Positions 37,441-45,554 of a stretch of DNA of 45,554 bases are shown one piece after another. Position numbers and translations under genes: made by a program. The DNA lies in the NCBI GenBank assembly GCA_004352715.1, contig SCFE01000013.1, positions 652,671 through 698,224 of the forward strand. The letters run 5' to 3'. The notes beneath the pieces were generated by a model. The model made no database searches, had not been told where the DNA came from, and saw nothing but the letters and a program-made list of their open reading frames with translations. The stretch's first letter is position 1. Each line of letters starts with the position of its first letter. The DNA is from Hofstenia miamia. Its lineage: Eukaryota > Xenacoelomorpha > Acoela.

Positions 37441-39036
37441 TATATTTGCTAAAAGTTACAAATAAAATAAAATATAAACAAATCTAAAGCTACAAACTAA
37501 TAAAGACAATATATAATAATAATAAAAATCAATATTTGTGTGACAGTTTGTGTAGGTGTTCAATAATGTGCGTATGTCTGGAATGCATGAAGTGTGTTGC
37601 TGTCTCCTAGTGTACACTGTTTTGTTAGCAGTGATTTCTGTAGTTTTTTCTAAACTTTTAAAATTATTTTCTACTCGCGTTTCATAGTCTAAGTTATTCC
37701 ACAATTTTACGTGATGAAAACTATTTGAATTTTTATCTAAACAGAAATTTTGTGATTGCTCATTTAATTTAACATAGTCTTTTAGGAAGAGACGAAATTT
37801 GAATTTAAATAAAATGGATAGCATATGCAGATGAATTTGACAGAACGGAGATGGTATGTTATATTAATTACGATATAATGATGCTTCGTCATGTTTTTGT
37901 GCAAAGTTTACAGTTTTTATGCATCAATTAAATGTCTTTGGTAGAAGTATGCGATATTTAGAATTTAGAGTAGTTAAAAGAGAGGAACAATATTGGAAAT
38001 GAGTCAAGCAGAATGCATGTATCAGTTGCTTAGGACAATGGCTTGATATTACATTGCGTAAGTGATAAAGATATCGAATGCTTTCAGTCATTTTTGAATC
38101 TTATTAAGTAGCCGTTATTCAAATTTTAATTCATTATCTATCTTAACTCCTAAATAGCTGACTGATTCACTTTGCTTTATTGACTCCTTATTTATCTTTA
38201 GTTCTATATCACTTATTAGTTTCTTTGTGAAAAATTTTTTTCAATATTTAGTTTTAGTTGATTATTTGTAAAATATTTTTTCTACATCTGGAGGTTTTTT
38301 GTAGCATCGAAAGCATTTTTTGCGGTACTTATTAGGCATGTGTCGTCGGCATATTGGTAAATGTTGCTGTGTTTTACATGTTTTATTATATCATTTACAT
38401 AAATTGCAAATATAATAGGGCCAAGAACAGTACCTTGGACACCTCATTGTCAGTTGTAACATAGCTTGAATTCTTACTGTTTAGTATTAAACGCTGTTGT
38501 CTGTTTTCTAAGAAGTTCATGATTAAATTGATTGAGTTATCACCAAAATTATTATTTACAAGCTTATCATGCAAAATATCAAAATTCATGGAATTGAATG
38601 CATTACATAAATCTAATAATGCGACAACACTGCATTTATTATGAGATATATTAGAAATTTTTGTTGAGTAATAGATAGAATTGAATCTTTGTGTGAAACC
38701 CAAATTGTTTATGCGATAGAATGTTTTCAGATTTTAGGAATGTGTTTATTTGAATATACAATAATTTTTCAAAAAGCTTGCTGAAAGGATGTGTAATACA
38801 AATTGGCTTAAAATGTTTTGCATTTAAGTTGCCACCTTTTTATATAGGAGTCATATCTAATTTTTTTGTATGTCTGGAAATTCACAATCAATAATGCATT
38901 GATTAAATGATATTAATAATTGTTCTCCAAATATATGAAAAAAACGTTTAATAAGAATAAATGGGAGATTATCAGAAGCGGGTGATTTGTTGGTATCAAG
39001 TTCCTAAAAAATGTTTTCTAATTCATTAGTTGCAAC
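37441..39036 (-). mobile_element. LINE C, 5'-truncated, minus strand
   Basis: On the minus strand, ELDTNKSPASDNLPFILIKR and FGEQLLISFNQCIIDCEFPD (about 39005-38880) lead into FTQRFNSIYYSTKISN, VVALLDLCNAFNSMNFDILH (38600-38540), GTVLGPIIFAIYVNDI and YQYADDTCLI (about 38360, YADD). Further left the C-terminal tail has HHVKLWNNLDYETRV (37700-37650). The 3' end is a TTTTA-rich tract at about 37455-37490. Frameshifts and stops interrupt it. It is close in sequence to LINE D, which lies head-to-head with it. Confidence 0.82.
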
Positions 39037-39466
39037 AAGTCTAAAGGAAAACTGTTTTGATTGTTTGAGAATCAGAATTTTGTTTGTAAGTTTACTTAAA
39101 GAGCACCTACAGTTAAACATTGCGTATGAATCCGTAAAAAATTGTAAGCTCAATATGCTATTAAGCAAGATTCATTATCATTTTTATGCTATTCAATTTC
39201 ATAATTTATTAGCGGTGCACCTAAAAGTATTAATTCTTTCTGGAGACATTAAAATGAATCCAGGTCCTCTCATTTCCGAAAAAATGTTGCAAAGTGAAAT
39301 TCGTTACTACAAAAAATATGTAAAATTTATATATATTAATGCAAGAAGTTTAGTTTCAAATCGCAGTAAATTCTATAATATAGTGAGCCAAATTGGAAAC
39401 AATGCAATATATGTAATTACAGAAACTTGGTTGAATTATTCCAGTAATATAAAAACCCCTTTATAA
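39011..39466 (+). pseudogene. LINE D N-terminal region with 2A-like motif and start of endonuclease
   Basis: A 151-residue open segment. Residues 77-86 read SGDIKMNPGP (39239-39268), matching the GD-x-x-x-NPGP core of 2A ribosome-skipping peptides except that the usual Glu before x-NPGP is Lys. A hydrophobic LKVLIL run precedes it, as in known 2A contexts. Downstream, FIYINARSLVSNRSKFYNIV and VITETWLNYSS are the first APE blocks, including the catalytic Glu. Such motifs just upstream of the endonuclease are described in some animal CR1-like LINEs. The segment ends in a stop at 39466, which splits the endonuclease. Confidence 0.75.
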
Positions 39467-39483
39467 TCCTAATCCTAACACTT

Positions 39484-40088
39484 TTGGCCAAAAATAGAAA
39501 AGAAAGAGGCGCTGGGTTAATGATATTAATTCCGAAATTTCTTAAATCAAAGCCTAGAGTAGATCTGGAATTAGAACATCCAGTTTTTGAATCGCTTTGG
39601 ATTGAAATAAACTCATTATCTCTTTCAAATAACAATGAACTAATCAACGTTTGCTATAACCCAAATAAAAATTATTCTACTGATTTTTAAGTGCATAAGA
39701 TTTGCGAAATAGAAAACTCAATTTTTGAAAATAAATTTATCAGTGTTTTGGGGATTTCAATGTGAATTACTTAAATTACTCGGAATCAAAAATAATTGAC
39801 TACATATACGATACTTTTGATTTTCAAATTATTAACAAAATCAAGCCTACTAGGCATTCTAACTTAATCGATTATTTTCTTTCCGACAGTACTAATAAGG
39901 ATAAGACTTTAACATTTGAATCATTTAGCGATCACAATCTTTGTATCAACGTAAGTAATTATAGCGTTAAATCAAAGAAAACAATTTTTCAAGGGGCTAC
40001 TAATTTTAATGAACAACACTTTATTCATCTACTGCGGAACATTTATTTTGATCAAATTTTTAGGTTGGAATCCGGGATCACATGTTGA
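39484..40088 (+). pseudogene. LINE D endonuclease, remaining part
   Basis: Two open segments continue the APE fold: GAGLMILIPKFLK (equivalent of GGGV), FESLWIEI, then LNVNYLN-type GDFN block region at about 39752-39775, SNLIDYFLSD, and FESFSDHNLCINVSNY containing the SDH block (about 39930). A stop and frame change separate 39690 from 39762. Confidence 0.78.
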
Positions 40089-40307
40089 GATATATTAAGC
40101 CTAAAATCACCCGCGCGTTAAATCGCGCGGCTCCACTCAGAACGAAATTAATCAGCATTAATTACTCAGCACCGGCTAGGCCACCTAATTAAGCAGCAGA
40201 TGATCATCAAGAATAAATTATTTGAGATTGCCAAGTCCAATCCAATAAATCGAACTGGCCCAACTATGAAAACGCCAAGCATGTAATTAAAAAACTTCGT
40301 AAATCAA

Positions 40308-41220
40308 ATGATGACTCTAGGGTTAAAGATTATTTTAAAAAATTTAAAAAATCTAGTCAGAAATGGAAGCATTGGAAAATCTAAAGGTTTAAATATAAAC
40401 ATTGAATGGTTACGTGATGATAACATGATATGCAGGGATAAACGCAAAATTGCAAATGTATTAAACAAAACTTTTGAAAACATGGGTAAGTTTGAATTTA
40501 AATCAATCCGAAATAAAATTTCTTCAAACACTAAAATTGATTGTAACGTCAAAACTGAATTTCACTTCAGCTTAATTTCATATTACGATTTAAGAAAAGA
40601 AGTTCTTAAACTTGATGAAAACAAGTCATGCGGTTCTAGTCACTTGCCATATTGGATAATTAAAAAGTATTTTCATATATTTGGCGAATATCTTCTTTTA
40701 GCATTTAATCAATGTATTATTGACAATCAATTTCCAGATATTTTAAAAAATTCTGAGGCCAAACTTCAGCATAACTAACGCAATTTTGTCACTTACCAAA
40801 AAAACAAAATCTACTTTAAATAAAAAATTGTCCAGAGCGGTTGCATTTCTCGATCTTAGTAAGGCCTCTAATTCAAAGAATTTTGAAATTTTACTGTCAA
40901 AATTGCTCAATGAAAGTTTTAGCAAAACAGCGACTAAATTTACTCTTAGTTTTTTAAGTAATCATAAGCAAAGAGTAAAAATTGATAGAATCTATTCAAA
41001 CTATGTCACAACGAATTTAGGCGTTCCCCAAAGAACTGTACTAGGACCAATATTGTTTTCTCTTTATATGAATGATATTTCCGAAACAATTTCTAATGAA
41101 ACTGTATATCAATATGCCGATGATACATGTGTACTAAGAACAGCTCAAAATTCTTATAAAGCGACTAGACAATTTACCAAAAACATCGAAGACCTAATTG
41201 TATATTTTAATATGGGTTGA
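40308..41220 (+). pseudogene. LINE D reverse transcriptase with finger deletion
   Basis: 40308-40778 encodes the pre-RT region ending LDENKSCGSSHLPYWIIKKY and FNQCIIDNQFPDILKN. From about 40800 a second frame has RAVAFLDLSKASNSKNFEIL (block with catalytic Asp), YVTTNLGVPQRTVLGPILFS and YQYADDTCVL, with YADD at 41113-41124. The roughly 80-100 residues expected between these parts (KxGD, NYRPIS and FGFR blocks) are absent, consistent with an internal deletion or template switch. Confidence 0.82.
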
Positions 41221-42560
41221 GATTCATCATCATCAGGAACGCAAGATTCTAAATGTTAGCTATTGTCCTAAAAAAACTACTGCACATCATTTATTAATTC
41301 TTTAACCAATCAAGTTATGAAAGCATCACAATTAGTGAATGACATTACACTGTTTGGCGGCTACAACCTAAATTTATCTTAACTCAACAGAGATGAAGCT
41401 TCTAGACAATTTTTGCAATATATTTAATCTTGAAATCATCAATAAGGACATTTGCACTAGAAGTAATACACTAATTGACTACGTGATAACTAATGACTAT
41501 GCTGCCAATAACCTTTTGCACTTTGTATTTAATAACTTCTATTCAAATCATAACTTAATTGTCATAGTTTCTGAGCAGATCAAGAAGATAGCAAAAAAAT
41601 AATATTTTTCATATCATTTAAAAATTTTAGTGATGCGTCCTTCATAAACTTACTCCAGAGTATCCCATTTAGTTATATTTATACCATGAACGACCCTGAT
41701 GATATGATGAATTTCTTCATTTCAAGACTGAAATATTGCATTGATCAATTAGCTCCAGTTATAATTAAGTATATCACAAATAAAAGAAGACTCAATAAGA
41801 TTTATAAAAAGGTCCAAGCTAATCCTGATATTGTAAAGCTCGAAGATGTAAGGAAGAAAGTACTAGAAAAGATTCGTTATAGTGAGGTGATTGTAGTAAT
41901 TATAAGAAGCTCCAAAATGAGTTGTCAAATCTTAAACAGCAACTGAAGGAGAAAAAACAGAAACTCCGAACCGATATTACCCGTATGTTTTATGGTAAAC
42001 TTAATGCTAGTAGAGATAAGTGGAGGTTTATGCATTGCTGTTGAGCAATTAACCACAACATTTAACCGTGCAGTCTGGACAACGTTTCAATGTGATAAAC
42101 AACAAACTAGTACATATGTACAAAATTATAATTTGCTTTCTCCGAAATACCTGATTAAATTTACTAGTTTGTTATTTTTCTACAAATATTTCTGTAAGTT
42201 AACACATCCAACCCTATTTTTAGACTGTTTATTAAAATTTAACTCACGCACTCACGCATGTACTACACCTGTTCTTAATATGTCTTCCTATTGGGAAAAG
42301 TCCTTCATTTATAATACAGTCAAGCTTTGGAACAACTTAGATAACAGCATAAAAACTGTAAAAAGTTATGGAATTTTCAAACGCAAACTTAAGCATAATT
42401 TATTAAGTCACCAAGCAATAATATGATCATCAAAAAAGTTACATGGTTGGGAAGAATTTTGGGAAACCTAATTGTAATTGTGTTTGTTTTTGTTATTTTT
42501 ACATTTTGATAGGAGCATATCTTTGTTTTGTATCATTTGATGGAAATAAAGAGCTTGTTA
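41221..42560 (+). mobile_element. LINE E, fragment with endonuclease joined to C-terminus
   Basis: After the LINE D junction, GGYNLNLS (a decayed GDFNxxL block, about 41355), LLDNFCNIFNLEIINKD, TLIDYVITND and FYSNHNLIVI (SDH changed to SNH, about 41545) form the C-terminal half of an APE domain. A region with DPDDMMNFFISRL and ITNKRRLNKIYKKV follows. At about 41980 it jumps without RT blocks to a C-terminal tail, SFIYNTVKLWNNLDNSIKTV (about 42305-42360), ending at 42426. The RT is therefore missing. The 3' end is put near 42560. Confidence 0.7.
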
Positions 42561-42564
42561 ACCG

Positions 42565-43857
42565 TAAATAAATTGAAAATTAATGCCGATAGACACAATT
42601 TATCATCTTTTCACCGAAGGATCATAAAAAAATTCCGAAAATATTAATATTACGAATTGTGATAATGAAATTAAGCAAAGCAATACTGTTAATTATCTAG
42701 GAGTAGTGATTGACAAAGAAATGAAATTTAATGAATTCCTTTCCATAAAATTCAGAAAAATGGCAGTTGGTGTAAAATACTTATTTCATCTTAGGCATAT
42801 AGGGAAATCATTTCATACAGAATTAATACACTCATTTGTTTTAAGTCAATTTAATTATTGTTCTTTTTTATTTCAAAGTATGAACGCTCACAATAGGTCA
42901 GCCTTGGCAAGAATATATAATTGGGCCTTAAGATCACTAAATTTTATTGATAAGCATCAATCAGTCAATGAACTTCGATCATCTTTTAATATTTTGTCTC
43001 CACTTTATTCTATTCAGTGTCAATCTTTGTGTTTAACTCATAAGTTTATAAATGAATGCAATTCTCTAAATTTTCTACAACAATATATTCAGCTCAATCA
43101 AAGAACAAATAAAATTTTCAGTAAAATTAACAGAAAGGACTTCTTTATATTTAATTCCTGTGCATTGTGGAATAATCTAGATGTTACTACAAAAATAGAA
43201 CCAAATTATAAGCATTTTAAGAAATTAATGCCGATAGACACAATTTATCATCTTTTCACCGAAGGATCATAAAAAAATTCCGAAAATATTAATATTACGA
43301 ATTGTGATAATGAAATTAAGCAAAGCAATACTGTTAATTATCTAGGAGTAGTGATTGACAAAGAAATGAAATTTAATGAATTCCTTTCCATAAAATTCAG
43401 AAAAATGGCAGTTGGTGTAAAATACTTATTTCATCTTAGGCATATAGGGAAATCATTTCATACAGAATTAATACACTCATTTGTTTTAAGTCAATTTAAT
43501 TATTGTTCTTTTTTATTTCAAAGTATGAACGCTCACAATAGGTCAGCCTTGGCAAGAATATATAATTGGGCCTTAAGATCACTAAATTTTATTGATAAGC
43601 ATCAATCAGTCAATGAACTTCGATCATCTTTTAATATTTTGTCTCCACTTTATTCTATTCAGTGTCAATCTTTGTGTTTAACTCATAAGTTTATAAATGA
43701 ATGCAATTCTCTAAATTTTCTACAACAATATATTCAGCTCAATCAAAGAACAAATAAAATTTTCAGTAAAATTAACAGAAAGGACTTCTTTATATTTAAT
43801 TCCTGTGCATTGTGGAATAATCTAGATGTTACTACAAAAATAGAACCAAATTATAAG
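42565..43857 (+). mobile_element. LINE F: post-RT region in two exact 645-bp tandem copies
   Basis: Each unit carries KINADR (equivalent of KxxxxKTQF), CDNEIKQSNTVNYLGVVIDK and KMAVGVKYLFHLRHIG, through CALWNNLDVTTKIEPNYK. This is the segment that follows YADD in these elements, ending in the conserved WNNL tail. Unit 1 starts at about 42577. Unit 2 starts at 43222 and is cut by the N gap at 43858, the exact equivalent of 43212. The encoded proteins (42706-43272 and from 43351) are identical over all 169 shared residues. Unit 1 continues past NYK for 19 residues that read out of frame into unit 2. Confidence 0.85.
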
Positions 43858-44857
43858 NNNNNNNNNNNNNNNNNNNNNNNNNNNNNNNNNNNNNNNNNNN
43901 NNNNNNNNNNNNNNNNNNNNNNNNNNNNNNNNNNNNNNNNNNNNNNNNNNNNNNNNNNNNNNNNNNNNNNNNNNNNNNNNNNNNNNNNNNNNNNNNNNNN
44001 NNNNNNNNNNNNNNNNNNNNNNNNNNNNNNNNNNNNNNNNNNNNNNNNNNNNNNNNNNNNNNNNNNNNNNNNNNNNNNNNNNNNNNNNNNNNNNNNNNNN
44101 NNNNNNNNNNNNNNNNNNNNNNNNNNNNNNNNNNNNNNNNNNNNNNNNNNNNNNNNNNNNNNNNNNNNNNNNNNNNNNNNNNNNNNNNNNNNNNNNNNNN
44201 NNNNNNNNNNNNNNNNNNNNNNNNNNNNNNNNNNNNNNNNNNNNNNNNNNNNNNNNNNNNNNNNNNNNNNNNNNNNNNNNNNNNNNNNNNNNNNNNNNNN
44301 NNNNNNNNNNNNNNNNNNNNNNNNNNNNNNNNNNNNNNNNNNNNNNNNNNNNNNNNNNNNNNNNNNNNNNNNNNNNNNNNNNNNNNNNNNNNNNNNNNNN
44401 NNNNNNNNNNNNNNNNNNNNNNNNNNNNNNNNNNNNNNNNNNNNNNNNNNNNNNNNNNNNNNNNNNNNNNNNNNNNNNNNNNNNNNNNNNNNNNNNNNNN
44501 NNNNNNNNNNNNNNNNNNNNNNNNNNNNNNNNNNNNNNNNNNNNNNNNNNNNNNNNNNNNNNNNNNNNNNNNNNNNNNNNNNNNNNNNNNNNNNNNNNNN
44601 NNNNNNNNNNNNNNNNNNNNNNNNNNNNNNNNNNNNNNNNNNNNNNNNNNNNNNNNNNNNNNNNNNNNNNNNNNNNNNNNNNNNNNNNNNNNNNNNNNNN
44701 NNNNNNNNNNNNNNNNNNNNNNNNNNNNNNNNNNNNNNNNNNNNNNNNNNNNNNNNNNNNNNNNNNNNNNNNNNNNNNNNNNNNNNNNNNNNNNNNNNNN
44801 NNNNNNNNNNNNNNNNNNNNNNNNNNNNNNNNNNNNNNNNNNNNNNNNNNNNNNNNN
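43858..44857. other. Assembly gap, exactly 1000 N
   Basis: Run of exactly 1000 N. The round length suggests a nominal or rounded size. It separates two related LINE copies that point toward each other. Confidence 0.99.
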
Positions 44858-45554
44858 AGATAGTTTACACATTTACTTTGACTAATTTCGTTATCACAAA
44901 CATTAATTTTAAAATTGTCAATAAGCTTTTGTTGTTGTTTAGATGAAAATATGATAAATTGAGTTTTGTCAGAACTGATTTTTAGATTATTACGATTGAA
45001 ATATGTTACGAGGTTTTCAATATCTTTTGTCAAATGTTTAGTTGCCTGAAAAGGATTTTTTGCTGTTCGTAATATACAAGTATTATCTGCGTATTGGTAA
45101 ATAGTTCCATTTGTCAAGGATTTTGAAATATCATTTACGTATAATGCATGGTCCTAATACAGTTCCTTGGAGCACACCAAGATTTGTAGTAGCATACTCT
45201 GAAAAAATATGGTGGATTTTAACTCTTTATTTGGGATTGCTTAAGAAACTCATAATTTAAAATATAATTTATTGCATTGAAACTAAAACCTTGTCGCCTT
45301 AACTTTTGTTTTAAAATATCGAAATTCATTGAGTTAAATGCTTTGCTTAAATCAAGTAGGGCCACCGCTGTGAACAAATTTTGATTCGAAATTTTAATCT
45401 TTACTGTAATTGATAAAATTGGGTCAGATGTACTGAATTTAGGTCGAAATCCAAATTGATTATTTGATAAAATTTGATTGTCATTAATAAACGTGTACAT
45501 TTGTGCAGCTAGAAGTTTTTCAAATATTTTTGAGAAAGGGTGTGTTATGCAAAC
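44858..45554 (-). mobile_element. LINE G, minus strand, runs off the window
   Basis: On the minus strand from the window end: CITHPFSKIFEKLLAAQMYT, LSNNQFGFRPKFSTSDPILS (FGFR block), VALLDLSKAFNSMNFDILKQ (catalytic Asp; 45365-45305), GTVLGP region (about 45160), YQYADNTCILRTAKN (YADN instead of YADD, about 45090), LKISSDKTQFIIFSSKQQQK and CDNEISQSKCVNYL up to the gap. RT blocks 2-5 are in order, with a frame change between 45219 and 45117. The YADD second Asp is Asn, predicted to abolish catalysis. The 5' part lies beyond the window. Confidence 0.85.

Larger units (their letters stand above)
39037..41220 (+). mobile_element. LINE D (CR1/Jockey-like), with 2A-like motif, internally deleted
   Basis: The plus strand encodes an N-terminal leader with a 2A-like motif, an APE endonuclease, a linker and an RT lacking its finger blocks. 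Segments lie at 39011-39466, 39484-39690, 39762-40088, 40308-40778 and 40786-41220, in shifting frames. The RT jumps from DNQFPDILKN (block 0 region) almost directly to RAVAFLDLSKA, so the NYRPIS and FGFR blocks are deleted. The copy ends at a junction near 41220 with another fragment. Confidence 0.82.

Noticed and set aside
39239-39268. 2A motif as sign of an integrated RNA virus
   Set aside because: It lies directly upstream of an APE endonuclease and LINE-type RT in the same orientation, so the LINE explanation is sufficient.
43351-44946. A 531-residue plus-strand ORF
   Set aside because: Same gap artefact; only the first 169 residues are sequence-supported (LINE F unit 2).
43822-45117. 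A 431-residue minus-strand ORF spanning the 1000-N gap
   Set aside because: Only the right-hand 86 residues are real (LINE G); continuity through N is meaningless.
32655-45554. A retroviral or LTR element in the RT-rich region
   Set aside because: RT blocks are of LINE type with APE endonuclease; no gag, protease, integrase or LTR pair seen.

Overview
This is an AT-rich stretch of an animal (invertebrate) nuclear genome. Spliced GT-AG genes, GIY-YIG Penelope-like elements, non-LTR retrotransposons, mariner and several hAT elements, (TA)n microsatellites and assembly gaps all argue against a prokaryote or organelle. No tRNA, rRNA, CRISPR array or operon was seen. The species cannot be named. 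The single host gene has two tiny introns (43 and 42 nt) near its 5' end and introns of 1.9 to 8.7 kb further on. That pattern recalls flatworm genes, but the hAT and mariner content is not decisive.

One host gene is recognisable: a PHTF-family gene (multi-pass membrane protein, historically 'putative homeodomain transcription factor') on the + strand. Seven firm coding exons (3921-4190, 4233-4982, 6850-6977, 14449-14667, 16797-17001, 21368-21610, 30294-30575) join in one frame, with compatible phases at every junction, into 698 codons plus a stop. A probable upstream exon (3788-3877, ATG at 3803) would give about 723 residues. The far N-terminal block known from vertebrate PHTF is weak or missing.

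Layout: 1-2.5 kb, a decayed Penelope-like retroelement (- strand) between (TA)n tracts; 2.5-3.8 kb, non-coding with a gap; 3.8-30.6 kb, the PHTF gene, whose introns hold a 700-bp inverted-repeat element, a mariner with TA duplication, a Harbinger-like MITE, a hAT transposase relic, a LINE 3' tail, a second inverted-repeat element, a TTAA-flanked transposon with long inverted repeats and an unusual transposase relic, a hAT element nested in an older hAT transposase relic (with an apparent assembly duplication at a single N), and a 539-bp hAT-like element; 31.1-32.2 kb, a non-autonomous hAT with a perfect 8-bp target duplication; 32.7 kb to the end, at least seven broken non-LTR retrotransposon copies (endonuclease plus reverse transcriptase) in both orientations, one carrying a 2A-like GDxxxNPGP motif, with an exact 645-bp tandem duplication against a 1000-N gap.

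The genes do not form a pathway. PHTF is the only likely functional host locus, and all transposon coding regions seen are interrupted, truncated or spanned by gaps. Family assignments rest on motif recognition by eye; no database search was run.
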